Shown piece after piece: positions 45,965-58,769 of a DNA stretch of 64,000 nt. The notes below the pieces were generated by a model. The model did no database searches, was not told the DNA's origin, and worked only from the letters and a program-made list of their open reading frames with translations. The stretch covers positions 18,850,001 to 18,914,000 of the forward strand of contig OX485806.1 in assembly GCA_950295325.1 (NCBI GenBank), written 5' to 3'. The stretch comes from Polytrichum commune (lineage: Eukaryota; Streptophyta; Polytrichopsida; Polytrichales; Polytrichaceae). Both the position numbers and the translations under genes were made by a program. Position 1 is the stretch's first letter. The number at the start of each line of letters is the position of its first letter.

Positions 45965-46139
45965 AGTGTTTCCAAGTCCAACTAGTTATATGTTGTGATT
46001 TTTGGGTTTTTTTTTTTTTTTTTTTATGAATTTGAGGTATAACCCCCAGTGTCCTCTAAATTGATTGGTAATTACCTTGAAGTTTTGAACTTCAACCAAT
46101 TATTTCTTAAACTCAGTTGGATCATGCTCCTTTGGGCTT

Positions 46140-46221
46140 GGACTTTGGGCTTGGCTTTTGGAGGCTTCACACTATGGCCGTTCAAGTTGAGCAGCCGTGG
46201 GAGTTCATGCCTATAGGTTTG
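46140..46221. repeat. Left half of an 80-bp tandem repeat split by a solo LTR
   Basis: TTGGGCTTGGCTTTTGGAGG then CTTCACACTATGGCC here recurs at 48182-48219 (TTGGGCTTGGCTTTTGAAGG, CTTCACACTATGCCC). After removing the LTR the two copies would lie about 80 bp apart, so the site was a short tandem repeat before insertion. An inverted piece (GCCATAGTGTGAAGC) lies near 48320. Confidence 0.7.
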
Positions 46222-48171
46222 TGTAGTTAGTTTTTGCTATGACTAAATTAACCAAAACCCAGGGTACATACTCTCAAGGAAGGCTTCACTAGGTCTATTA
46301 CAGGCATTTGTCACATTATAGTTCATTAATAAGACAATATGGTTGCTATCTTCACTCTAATACATCACTTATCCATATTTTACTCTCCTTTCTTTCAAGG
46401 TTTCCTCTCACTGTTTCTCATTCAATGGGATATGTGTGTCAGTAACTGTAGTATCCATCTCGTCATGAGATTGTATAACAATAGTCTTTGGAGAACAATA
46501 GTCTTTGAGTATCTTTGGTAACCATTGGCCAATGCATCTTCAAATCACAACAATTCCTTCATTAATTGGTCAATGTTAATTCCAATACAACACAAATTTT
46601 TTATTCCTTAATTCCAAGATTTAATCATTACTCACAACTTATGCAACTAACAACAATTATCAAGGTCAAGCTATAGTCTTGATTGCCCCGTACAACCTAC
46701 AACAACAACAACAACAACAACAACAACCAGGGTAACACACAAGGCAATAGTCGATCTAGTTAGCTTGCACTTCGTATTCAAAGATCAAGTCTCTCGACTA
46801 TATATCAACATTAAACTCTTAATTAAGTTTAGGACAACTTATGCCTAGATCTCCTTGATAATCCAAAGTCTATAACTTAGATTTATATAATCTCTCTTAA
46901 CTTCTCGATTCCTTTGTTAATCAAGTGATCAGAAGTGACTTCTCATCACTTTAGTTGATTGTTGTTCTCACATTGAACTAACTTATCAAATTTTACTCCT
47001 ATCAGCTTATAATTTTTACTTTCACTATAGTCACACTCAGTTGAACTATTTACCCTTCTCTTTATCCATGTTTTTCACATATTTCAACTATAATCAATCA
47101 CTTCACTTCACGGACTGACACTTGGCCATTCATCTTCCCTACATTGCCTATCACAAGCCTCAACAATAGCCAATAGTTCATCTTTAGTTTGCCTCTCGGC
47201 CTTCCAGTTTCACTCCTCACACATGGTAGTTCAGGTCATTACTCAATCGCATTCTTGGATTAACCTCTCTCTTCTGGGAGTTGTTCTACTCTTCCTCTCT
47301 AATGCTTGGAGTTGCTTCTCTCGACACTATTAGATTATGGGTTCACTATGTTCTCTTTCTCTCTCAGCCATCACTCCATCACTTTGCGCCAATAGTTTAA
47401 GCTTCCTTGCTTTCTCTATTTCAGTTAACCATCTTTGTTCATAGTTCAACTCAATTTCTTTTTTTTCGAAGTTCTTAACCTGCGACTCCTATCTCTCAGA
47501 CTGAAAAGACTTTTCACTCAAACAATAGTTTCCTTATACAACAATCTTCACACTCCTGGTTTACAACTTCAATTACTCAACTATATTAAGAAATTCACTC
47601 TCAATTGACTGCGGTCTCAACACAGACAATAGTTTATCACATCACTCTTAACAATCTTGCTTCATGCTCTAACTCGCTCAATTGTGCTCGCAAGCTATCA
47701 CTTAACCAATTACAACTTTCAATAATGGACAATCGTTTCACAATTCCTTCTTTACTCATCAAAACTGGAAAATAGTTCGATTCACTTCGGTCGTTCAATA
47801 GACTCAAAATCCAAATAACAATATGCTTCAGTAGAAACTTGTGCCCCGCAATCACTGCAGTGATCACTGAATTTACTCAGAAGATAGTTTAACAATGAAC
47901 CTCACACAAACTCTATGATGAGGGAGACAGGCCTTTAAGTTTTACTTTGCGCTCAACATTGTTCAGTGAATGTTTGCTTGCCTCCCCCTCGCAAGCTTGG
48001 CAGGGAAGACAGTAGTTACCTCAACCGTCTAAGGCCTCCTATGGCCGTCCCTATAGTTGTAACTACCATGCTAGCCTATAGTTCAACTATTTCCATCCAC
48101 TTGGATGAAGTCTCATCCGAGCTTAACTATATGCCCATCGTTAGACTAATTGGCCAAAATTTTGGCTCACA
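46222..48171 (-). mobile_element. 1950-bp solo LTR of the same family as 31372-33143
   Basis: Starts TGTAGTTAGTTTTTG and ends AAAATTTTGGCTCACA. The other LTR starts TGTAGTTAGCTTTTTGG and ends AAAATTTGTCATCACA. It is flanked by perfect 5-bp GTTTG duplications (46217-46221 and 48172-48176). It contains many CAATAGTC/ATAGTTTG-type motifs and a (CAA)n run at 46703-46725. No coding sequence. Interiors of the two LTRs are strongly diverged, so they represent different subfamilies or old insertions. Confidence 0.85.
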
Positions 48172-48229
48172 GTTTGGACATTGGGCTTGGCTTTTGAAGG
48201 CTTCACACTATGCCCGCCCGAAGGCTTCA

Positions 48230-49526
48230 CTTACTATATTTTATTGGCTTTTTCAACCCATTTCTTTAAACTCTCAACAAAGTTTGGCCACTCAATCCTA
48301 CGGCCTCTGGACTTGGACAGCCATAGTGTGAAGCAGCCCTTAGCCACCTAGTCCAACTACGATACAAACCCATCCAACAACCGACCTGGCCCGGCCCCGG
48401 TGGTCCCGTCCAATGACTAATTGATAGTCCACCTTGCTATAACAAATGACTCATGGAGGAGATAATAGAGGCCAAGAGCCAACATAAGAGTTGCACACAT
48501 GGCGCCAGTCCACCCCGCCAGTTGCATGGCGGAGGTTCATGTGGCCCCCTGCGGTTAGCTGGCTGGGGGTGCGTGCATACCTCTGCAGCAAGCTCACACG
48601 CCAAGTGGGTGGAGAGCGCCTTATTGGGCAATGTCGCGCACCACTCCATAAGGAGTGCCCGCAACATCATGGGCACAAGGGGGACCCCATAGTGACGCCC
48701 ATGACTTGTGGCACCATAGGTGAGAGGGCCCAAGCGATCCTAGTGTGGGTGAGGGCCCTAGGCATTGAAAACACCTCCCACCCATGGAGACTAGGAGTCA
48801 CAAGGGTAAGGCCATGAGCTATGAGTGGCTTATGGCGTCCGGATTCTAAAATGCTCAAGAACACCTTCATTAGAGGTGTGAGCTAGGAGATATGGCAATT
48901 TGAGTGGGATGCTACTTAGGAACAACGCCCTAGGACATCAATGACCTAGGAATGGCGCCCGCGACTGCCTAGGTTTGAACAACCATAACTTCCTTGATTT
49001 TTGCCTGAACGCGGCAAGTGAGGTATTCATCGGCATCTACACAAAGATTAGATGTCAATAGAGTGGTCAGCTGATAGCATCAAAGATCATAAAAAGAAGT
49101 TATGATGGTCCAAAGTTGTTGGGGGTTTCTAGCAAGTTGTTGTATTGTTGCTTTGGCAACATGATGATCAACTCAAGAGTAGACTTTCATGAATGGAAGT
49201 CCACATCTAACCTACTAAGGGGAGAGACCCGAATGCATGTGTAGGAGGGTTTGGTGACCAAGCCATGAGCTCGAAGGTCCGCGGTATGGAGGTCCACGTG
49301 TATGGTTGCTCATGTGCGCGACACCATAATAGAGGCTGAGAGCTGAGAGTGGAGAGGCTAGTAGGGGAGGTTGTGATTGTGAGCTCTTATTAGGTTGTAG
49401 ACTATGAGCTCCGCATTAGGGTTTTAGTATGGATTTCATACAAGCATCATACAATGATGTTCGATATAGTGACCGAAATCATTGAAGAGTTTTATAGACT
49501 TGTATCTATGCGCTTTATGATGATGG
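48230..49526. other. No gene recognised
   Basis: A moderately GC-rich stretch at 48420-48850 has overlapping open frames on both strands without a recognisable domain. The remainder is non-coding in appearance. Confidence 0.4.
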
Positions 49527-49559
49527 TTGCTTGTGCCAATTCCTTTGATTTTCTCAAAC

Positions 49560-50115
49560 TATAACAAGCTTGAAAACGGTGGAAATCCTTCCATCGATCC
49601 CAATGCGGGTGTTCAAGATTTATTGATGAACATCCATGTTTTTTTTTGTTTTTTTTTCCAAACTAACTTGAACTTCACTCGTACCAAGTTTGAAGAATTG
49701 TGTATGTTGGTTGTGCCAATCATTTTGGGGAATGCAAGGTCTACGGGAGAGTCTTGTGTTGTTATTGGACGGCCGGCAAAACTCACACCAATGTAATGAT
49801 TTTCGAACTTCATACTCTACTTGAAGTACAATAATGTGCTTTCTTACCACTCCCTACATTGGAATTGGTCAAGGTCTTCATTGTGCGATGATACTTTGCT
49901 CATCGCAAGTTGCATTAACTGTGGCCTTGAAAGCGAGATGCATTGGCCCAATGCCAATGAGTGTCTCTATTTAGGTATGATGAATCCACACTTTCCAGGA
50001 TGCAAAGGGTTCATAGATGGTACATTGGTAGGAATCTAGCAATCTTGGAATAATCCATGACACTCCAAATGGTTTAATGGCCGCAAAAAAATGTATTGTA
50101 TGAACCGAGACATAT
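49560..50115 (+). pseudogene. PIF/Harbinger-type transposase fragment
   Basis: A frame from 49527 contains FTRTKFEELCMLVVPIILGN and SCVVIGRPAKLTPM. A following frame has SYHSLHWNWSRSSLCDD, LGMMNPHFPGCKGFIDGT (the DDE-type GFIDGT box) and stops at 50037-50039. Beyond it QSWNNP and SKWFNGRKKMYCMN continue (WFNGRK is typical of Harbinger transposases). Only the first part of the catalytic domain is present, with stops and frameshifts, so this is a remnant. Confidence 0.68.
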
Positions 50116-50445
50116 GCACCAATGAGCATGAGATTCCAAAGGTCGCAATCTCAAATTGAAATGCTCCTAATGGATTTCTGTGAAGGTCGTTCTTAAATTG
50201 ACCTAATCTTATTCAATCCTTAAGTGCTCCTCCATGGCAGATGCTAAAGAGACCTCAATGAGCTCTGTCCGGCGTGACAAACGTTGGTGGGGCCCACCAC
50301 CACCTCTACCCCCCGAAATTTTTCGCATCCCTACCCACGCGGTTCGGGCAACGTTGCCTGACATCTCTTTCCAAATGCATGTCTTCCTTGATGTTTGTCA
50401 CTTCAATAAAATAGCACTTGCCTTTTAGCAAAATTTCTTTAATAC

Positions 50446-51310
50446 CATGATGTTGTCCTTCACTACGATTGTCCTTCAAAACCCAAATTTTTCCTTCATG
50501 CTTATTGTCCTTCAGTAGGATTGAAGGCCGCTTCTCCATATAACCCATATTGAGTGCACTTTATCTTCAAGGTCCAAAATCCAATATATATGTTCACTTC
50601 CATTGAGTAATTAAGTAATTGATTAGGATTTCCTTTTCAAGGTGAAACCGACAATAAAGCATGCAATTAACTTGGAAGTCAAAAACATTACAAAAACCTC
50701 ATTAACATTGAGGCAATATCTATTGAGACTTACTATTGAAAGGGACATTGTCATTCTAAAATGAAACTAAAATTAATGTCTTTATTTTTAGTATGTTTAT
50801 TTTATAATAATCTAGTTAATGCCTTCTATTTCCGCAAGTATTTATACACATTGTCCTTCAGGACCGCAATTGCCCTTCATGACTCAGTCTTGTCATGCAC
50901 TGCGATTGTCCTTCATCACTCTTGTCCTTCACTATGATTATCCTTTAGGACTCAGTTTTGTCCTTCATGTGTGTTGTCCTTCACAGTAGGATTCAAGGTT
51001 GCTTCTCCATATAACCCATATTAAATGCACTTCATTTTCAAGGTCCAAAATTGAATATATATGTTCACTTCCATTGAATAAATAAGCAATTGATTGGGAC
51101 TTCCTTTTGCGAAGTTAAACCGTCAATAAAACATGTAATTAGCTTGGAAGTCAAAAACATTTCAAATGTCTCATTAGCACCGAGGTTGTGTTTATTGTGA
51201 CTTATCATTGAAAGAGATTTTGTCATTCTAAAATAGAACTAAAATTAATGTTTATTTTTTAGTGTGTTTAATTTAATTAATACTTTCTACTTTCACACAA
51301 GTATTCACAT
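50446..51310. repeat. Tandem duplication, 471-bp period, with TTGTCCTTCA sub-repeats
   Basis: Two diverged copies: TTCTCCATATAACCCATATT begins near 50531 and again near 51002, and long similarity follows in both (ATATATATGTTCACTTCCATT, AGCTTGGAAGTCAAAAACAT). The front part holds several TTGTCCTTCA decamers. Not coding. Confidence 0.8.
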
Positions 51311-54300
51311 TCAACAAAGTGGGATGTAAGTTCTATGACCTTCAATTTCTTTGTGGATATTTTTATATGAAATATGTGTCCTTCGGGAGGTCTTCTGATG
51401 CAAATGTCTGCACATTTTGATAGATGCATTTGGTTATGTCTTGGCTTGGGGAGGTCTCCCAATGCAAATGCATGCACACTTACAATTTGTGTAAGCTCAC
51501 AATGCTCTCGGACAAGTTCAAAAATTCAAACTAGCAATGACAACAACGTTCCATGATATAGGCAACTTCAAAGAGAATCTTCCTTTGGTTATCTATAGTG
51601 GTAGGGCATTTACAACTTGAGGGTTAGTTCTCCAACAATGAGTAGATGTAATGATTCCGGACGGAAATGGAGTTTCATTCTTGGGAACATCCAAACAACC
51701 TCCTCTCACGAAGTCTAACATGAGCCACATGTGTGTTGTGTTTTGAACTTCTACTAGGAAGTCGAAAGCCACGCAGATGATTGATGCCTTAACGAAAGAA
51801 TGCAAATACTTCAAGTTTGATGAAGAAGTTGAATTCTTTTATCAAGATCACTACATTGTTTCCAAGCATTGTAATAACCAAAACAACCAATTTTGATGAA
51901 AGATCTACAACTTAGGGTTTTTTAAAAGTTGAAAAATGCCATGTTACATAATAATTTGCTTATAGATGATTCTCCAAATAAAATCATCCTAATCATGGGA
52001 GTCAAACAATCCATCCTCCCACTTATAGATTTGATCCAAAAATTGAAGACAAGTATCTCCTTGGTCCATGGCTTGAGTGGTTGAGACACCTTGTGGCGTC
52101 AAACACAGAAGTCAAGAAGTTTGTTGCTTAGAACCCCCTCTCATCTAGAAATCCCAACTTCATAAGTTTGACACTTGTTGGGTTTTCTAATAAACTGTTG
52201 TTTGAAGAGGTATTGCCCTCAAGATGTGGATACAGGATAGGAGTTCGTGCCAAAATATTAACATTAGGAAATCTCCTAATGCCATCTCAAGGGTCTCATA
52301 AAGCTATGTCATTTTCCAGGTTTCAAAAGGAAGAAATTTCCTATATAAAAAAGAGGAAAGAATCCTTTATCCTTTCCCCATGATGATGTTGTGGAAAATT
52401 TCCCAAATTCTTGCTTTAGGTCCGGAGGAGATTGTGAAATATACTCAACAAATTATGGGTATTATGGTACTTTGGGAGTATCCACATAGGCTAATTACTT
52501 ACAGAATGCAATTCGGCACATCTTCACCACATGTTCATGTCATCAAGTTCCTCTGAGAGTGTCATGGAGGTGGGCTTGGGTTTACACATTTTTTGGTTTT
52601 CTTTGGATTCCTTTAATTTTTTATTTGGGAGGCAAAACTTTGATCTATCACTTTGACCTAGAAAATTTATAATTTAAGAAACAAAAAAAAAATTATATTC
52701 ATTTTGGAACCAAACACCGTGAGTTGTATTTGTAAATACATTCATATCCTTGTAAATGGTTCTTTGTTTATTACCATTAGTGTTTCAAGCTTCCATGAAT
52801 GAATATGTATGAATGTATTTTTTATTTGTTCCACATTTTTCCAACACATGTGTTTCTTGACATTGGGATCAAGAGCTCTCCCAATGCATCTTCTCTGCAT
52901 GATTACGAGGTTCCTCTCACCCCTATCCGGCCTAAATACCAACCCCAACCCATGATCATTCTCTTCGTTAATGGTCTACTTTATTTTCATGCTTTGCCAA
53001 GGTTGAGACAAAAGGCCATTATGCATTTTAATGAATACAATATTCTTAAAAGGGATAAGTTGTGGGATCCCAATTCGTCCAACATTATGGGAATTTATGT
53101 CACCACTCTTACAAAATTTCCATGTCCATTTGTGGTCATGCATGTAAGATGCCACCCTATATAATGTTCTTCAACCCCTATTATAAAGGATTGGGAAATG
53201 TCTTATTGAGGATGGGGAAAAATTGTAGGGATGAATGTCCAAGACTAGGGAGCATGGATGAATGGGAAGTTGATGGATGAGAAATTGGATGACTATTATC
53301 TATATAAAGTAAAGTGAAAGTGATCTACACATCTAGATAAGGAGACTTCGGTCTATGTATAGAAAGACTTGAGACTACCAAAATTATCTCATGGATACTA
53401 TGTATAGATAGGGCTCGGGGGAAGGAGAACACATGTTATGTTTTGTATGTGTCTTCAAGTTGGAAGGTGAGCCTTTGGTCAATAAAAGATTGTTAATGAA
53501 TTGTTTAACAAGGTACATTGCACCTATTTCTAGGGAACATTATTTGTAGATTGGTGTTTGTGTGGGGTAGCACAAAGTGCATGAATACGAATGGGTTTAT
53601 TAGTCAAGACGTATATTTCCTCCTTGAAAAGAAAGAAATCCTCTTTAGGCACCACAAAAAAATTGATTGGTTGCAGGTAGGTAAATATCTTGTTTTTCAA
53701 TGATGAACCTAGCAAATACATCAAGGACAAGGCCTTGAAGTGTTGCTCCTTCCCCCACACTTGCCCTAGTCCTAGAGTTATATATAATATCACCACTGCT
53801 TGTTACCTCTGTATTGAGAAACTTATACACACACCAAGTGTTCATCTGTATTTGGGAAATCAAATCATAGATAGATAACTCCCAATACCACATTGCCATA
53901 AATGATTTGGGCCATTTGTGACCAGTGACTGCTTGCCAAACTCAACAAATTTTGGAACTCTCTCTCTCTCTCTCGTTTGATTTCTCTCTTTTTGTTTCTA
54001 CTATGCTTGTTCTATTCTTTCTCTGATTGATTGCATTCACACACTCTAGACTTTATCTTTTGTCTATATCAAGTGTCTGTAAATGTGGCACTGTTAAGCA
54101 CCACATTTTTGAAACCCATAAAATCTCCAAAGAAGCATGTGGACTTGCAACCCACAAAGCTAATGTAACTTATATGTTGCTTTCGCCTAAGGCAAAACAT
54201 TGCAGCTGATTGTTCCTCACCACAATGTAGGAGGTTGCACGTTAGGCGACATCTACAACTTTCGGGGTGGTAGTTTTCATTTTGTAAACTCTTCTTTATG

Positions 54301-55005
54301 ATTTTCTTCTCAACCAAATATTCTCAACCAACAATGTGGGGCTTGGCCCTAGGGGAATCTGATTCCAAGCAAATTGTCTACGTCTATTCAAGGTGTTCAC
54401 CTTCAAAAGGGGGCAATAGCCTTCGGGGCTCTTTCAATTCTCATCATGCCTATTTTGAGATTGCATATAGACTTAGACCAACTCAAAAATGAAGAAATGC
54501 CATAATTCATGCCGGTGACAACATAGGAGTCATCTTTCTTTCTTTTTTTCTTTCTTTCCGGTAATGGATGACCATGCTGCCATGGCATGACCACTACGCT
54601 TATTACTTGACATGTATTGCCCCCGCCATTGGGGGTAGTGGGTACCCATAACCTACCTCACCGATACCGCAGCTCAGTAGGCTCCTTACATCCAGTGCCT
54701 AGTTCATACTGGATCTCCTTTCTGGTTTGGGAGAGTTTCTGCAGAGACATAAAGCTGTACACATAGAATCTGGTACTGTGAAAGTGGTTTTAAAGGAGGT
54801 GGTTCTGTATGTTGTAAGTTTGAGTGGATTACGAGTTCCTCAACTTGTCCACTGGATGGTGCAGAACACACTGCACTGCACATATGGCTTGGAAAAATGA
54901 CTAGTGAAGGTAACAATCAATTTGCTTGAATAGTCTACCGAGTGGACTGGAGTGCACCAAGTACTAACCTGGATTTGTAACAGCTGAGTCAGCAGCTTAA
55001 CCAGA
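51311..55005. other. No gene recognised
   Basis: Short frames only. There is a TC microsatellite near 53958-53974 and a CTTT-rich run near 54535. A short direct repeat GGAGGTCT(T/C)C with ATGCAAATG occurs near 51380 and 51450. Confidence 0.4.
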
Positions 55006-57576
55006 TCACCTAATCATGAAATCTTTAGTAGATTTTAGCAATGGTATTTGTACGCCATTGCTCAAAATAGCAAGCAACCCTGCAAAAAGCTGTACACAGC
55101 TGAAGGTTGTTTGGGCTCCAAACGCTGACCACTGCAAAATACCCAGTGGACAAGGTATGTCAGTATGACAGTTTGCAATAAAAGGTTCCTAGTTGTATTG
55201 CGAGACTGTTCTTCAAAGTTAAAATCCCCTGAAAGTGGTCATGCGCAATGTTCAGTAGTGTTTCCCATTTGTTTCATTGACTCCTAAAGACACCACATGG
55301 ATGGCATCAAACAACCCAGCACTAGCATGTAGAGATATAAAGTCTTGAGAAAAAGCATGTGTTGGGTTGCAGAGCAAGGGTCTTACTAATTGGGTAACTG
55401 GAGCCCATAAGAATAGGGAAACCGCTGTCCATGGTGATATTAGTCCAAATAGCTGCACAAACTTTTCTGGTAGCCTCCCATATCGTGCCTGAAGCCAATG
55501 TGGAAAGGCATTACACATTAACATGAGATCCACTTCACAATACCGTGATAAAGTACCAAATAGCCATACACTGGATCTTGTGCAATTAATGACTAATAAT
55601 TTGTGACAAAAATCTTGGAATGCAACAAACAAACGAACCAAGACATACTCACTCGCTCATAATGAGCTATACGGAGTGCAAGTATGAAGTATTATATGAC
55701 AGCGTTCAGTGGATTAATCCCTACTATTGCCAAGCTTGAGTTGAATCAACCATCTTACCAGAAGAAAAATAATCATGATAAGTCCACCAATAGTAATTTC
55801 TGTAAGACCATATTGCAGTAGGCGTGAACCAAACATGACCTGCATTGTCTGCAAAAAAATGTAATCAGTGAGCAATGACAGTTCTTGTAGTAGAGAGCTC
55901 TGACAAACAACCTTTTAAACAATGCAGTCAGGTGATGAGGCTCAGAACCTAGTGGAAGTAAATTACTCAACTACAGTAATTTCAGTCCTTGTTGCTCTAA
56001 TTATATTTCAGATTCAATGGTCACAAGTGTACAGATATCGAGAACTGTTCGATGTCTGTTTTATCTACTTAAATTTACCGTTATCACTCATGGTCGTTTA
56101 CTGGATAGTTACAGAGTATGAAAAGGTTTTAAGTAGAACTATAGTAAAGTGAAGGATCCATAAAAAGATCAAACTTAATCAATTTATGCAAATACATGAT
56201 GGATGTTGACAACTTCCAAGGTTAGTAGCAGATGAGCTCGATAGAAATGCTCTGTTCTTAAAGATATCCTATCTCTTATATTTGTCACAGGTCGGTCTTG
56301 ATCCTACTTCCAGTGCACTCATTTCGTATAATATCCAGGATTGAGGAATAAGGCAGGGTTGAATGATCACCTGAGGCAGCACAGCAAGGCCACCAATACC
56401 TATTGCATCCTGCCACAGCTGCTGAACTCTTGGGCAAATGCATGTTTCAAAATTCTTGAGAACAAACTGACCAGAGACTGCTAGCCCAGTCACAACAATG
56501 ACAGAAAGTGGCAGGCCTCCAGCATTCACAAGTTGTGCAAGAACTATTAATGTGCACACTCCGCCTATTCCTTGCAGCACCTTCACCACTCTCTCCATCC
56601 TAGTATAATCGTCAATATATGGTGTCAGGTGTCCACGAAATCCCCTTGCAGGCCCCTGCAACGCTTTACATCAGGTTGCATTCCTCACACATCCAAGATG
56701 CGCAGAGATAAATCATGATGTAAAATATTCAAAAATTGAATTCAAGAAGGATGGAGCTGCGCAGGACTTCTTAGAGACAAATAGAAGCTTTCACATCAGC
56801 AATATTTAACTTTGCATTGACTCTGTCAATGACAGTGGTAAGATATATCCCTAGATCTCTTGAAGAATCAAGGGGTGCATATTAGAGTATAAAGTTTAAA
56901 CCGTTTTCAGGTCCCTCATGGTCCTTATTCTCAAGTACATTCTTCCACCCTCTATGAGATGACATGATGATTTGAAAGGCAATCTTCTTTGTAGCCAAAA
57001 TTAATTTCTGGATCTGCAGTTGCGCAATTATTGAGGTTTATGTGGACAGGCTGATTTTAGGTAGTAACCATTTACATTGAAAACAGATTGACATATTACT
57101 ATGAACGATAAGTGAAGAGTATCAGAGACACACACCTCCACTACAGTTTTTGTTTCAGTGTTCTTCTTCCCTGGAAATAATCTGCAAATAAATGTTTTCT
57201 TATGACTTGCTATTCTCTTCTTCAGTAATGGCGTCTTCTCCAATGATGATGTTGTTTTTGGTGCTAGTTCTCTTTGATCACCTTGCGTAAAGTTACCCTT
57301 CATTTTCATCCATAGCTTTCTCACATGCATCCGGAGTGAATATCGAACCACATTTGCACTATTGCTCGTAGGAGCTGCTGCACCCAATGCTTGAAGAAGC
57401 CCTAACTTGAAATACACATTCAAGCCTCGAGCTCGTGCACTGAGGGAACCTGAAAGGCGGCGTGCCTTGAGAATTTGAGAGGTGAAGAAAGTCCCCTTCA
57501 GCCGCACCCGCAGGTTGAATCCCTTTGCCTTCGCTCGTATGGAAAGCTGAAAGTTATTCTCAGTTGACATTCCCAT
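55006..57576 (-). CDS. MEX1-like plastid maltose exporter, apparently lacking the N-terminal half
   Basis: Minus-strand exons, all phase 0 with GT/AG: 57136-57576, 56371-56655, 55759-55848, 55387-55488, and 55131 to a TGA at 55006. Exons 2-5 (multi-pass membrane) read IVLAQLVNAGGLPL, LWQDAIGIGGLAVLPQ, YGRLPEKFVQLFG, SPWTAVSLFLWAPVTQLW and LLAILSNGVQIP. This follows MEX1, the chloroplast envelope maltose transporter, in order and in key motifs (IVLAQL, IGGL.VLPQ, WTA..LF.W.PV.Q.W). MEX1 exports maltose from starch breakdown. Exon 1 (MGMSTENNFQLSIRAKAKGF) is basic, transit-peptide-like, and unlike the first membrane half of MEX1 (first PQ-loop), which I could not find. The C-terminal membrane segments after DFM are also missing unless the ATTAG-GTGATC site at 55009 is a donor to an unseen exon. 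It may be a truncated paralogue or an incomplete model. Confidence 0.62.
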
Positions 57577-57658
57577 GGTGCATACATGGGAAACTGAGAT
57601 GCTCACAAATGAGAAGCAACAGACATGTCTCTTGCTAAATTTCTAACAAACACATGCC

Positions 57659-58526
57659 TTAATTTTTATCATCCTCATCAGTGGCAGCCAATTCCTCAAC
57701 GGTATCAAATACAAAGAGCTTAGACACCTGACAAGAACACGAAGAAATCAATCCATTGTCCAAGATTGAACAACAAAGATGTGTCGTCATAAATATATCA
57801 AAGACATCACAAAGTATGCATGTGATGCAAAACCTAGCCGGCTCCTTCATCAGGATAATCGCCCTGGCTTAGTTTTACCAACGAGCAGATTACGAAAGAG
57901 TGAGATTTCTGCCCCTTGATCTTGTGTGCGATCCTCCTTCCTGCTGAAGTCCAACTAGTGGAGGTGGAGTATACCTCACATATGCACTACCCTAATCAGA
58001 ACCTAAAGAAACAGAGATACATAGAATGCTCTGTATTGACCATAAGATCCTCCAAAATGCACACATTGCAACAATAGCAGACAAGGCACGTACTAGACAC
58101 TTGAGACATGTGTTGCATGAGCCTCACAACTCTACACTCTGATGACACACTGATGATGAATTAGCGGCAACAAATTTGGGGGGATAAAAGAGAGGTCGAA
58201 ATCACAACGAAGAAACATATTCTTAAGCTTGAAGAATCACTCACTCCAACGAAAAGATGCAAAAATGCTGCAACTCTCTGAGGTTTTATAAGGATGTTAT
58301 AGCCATGTAAGAAGTCTGCATTCGTCGGTGCAACACATACCTTACTAATTTCTAGGCTATCATTTCGGTTGCAGATTCTCCTCCTTGCAGTTGAATTGCG
58401 CATGTTTAGCAAGAATGGATCGTTATTACTCCTCCAGCAAGTAATGACCGCCACGGGGATCGAATGCCTTCCGGAGAACTTTCTACCGTTAGAATTTCCA
58501 TCTCCGGCCGCTATGTGTTGACTCAT
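57659..58526 (-). pseudogene. Plastid-protein-like gene fragment (6-phosphogluconolactonase-like start?)
   Basis: ATG 58526 opens a Ser/Arg-rich transit-peptide-like exon (MSQHIAAGDGNSNGRKFSGR) ending ...EISK before GTATGTG (exon 58341-58526). A possible second exon, 57894-57991 (YTPPPLVGLQQEGGSH), and a piece after TCTTGTCAG at 57727 (VSKLFVFDTVEELAATDEDD, then stop) follow. LFVFDTVEELA resembles the N-terminus of 6-phosphogluconolactonases, but the rest of that enzyme is absent, and the phases of exons 2 and 3 do not agree. It could be the 5' part of the neighbouring gene or a broken gene. Confidence 0.3.
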
Positions 58527-58769
58527 CGACCTTCTTCAACTCCTTCGCACTTGGAATTCATCCCCTAAGCTCCATATTGGTTCGGGCTTATCGATATCTA
58601 CCACTCTATAAGTAGTCCAACTTAATCGAAGCATTGAATTAACATCGTCATTTTCAACATTCTCAATCTCTCGGAGATTTGAGAGTGGGTAGCTTCGTTC
58701 GGAAGCTGAGTAAACTTCCTCAATCTGCCGGCACTTTGTCGGCACTAGGGGTGCATGAAAGATGAGACC

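Noticed and set aside
48437-48870. Overlapping open frames of 67-108 codons on both strands
   Set aside because: A local GC increase lowers stop frequency; no domain, no splice signals and no preferred strand.
54665-54720. tRNA- or SINE-like A-box (CAGCTCAGTAGGCTCC) with a GTTCATACT downstream
   Set aside because: The B-box match is poor and no cloverleaf can be drawn; not supported as a tRNA gene or SINE.
58536-58745. 69-codon minus-strand frame ending 10 bp before the ATG at 58526
   Set aside because: Could be an upstream open frame or an exon, but no homology or splice site supports either.
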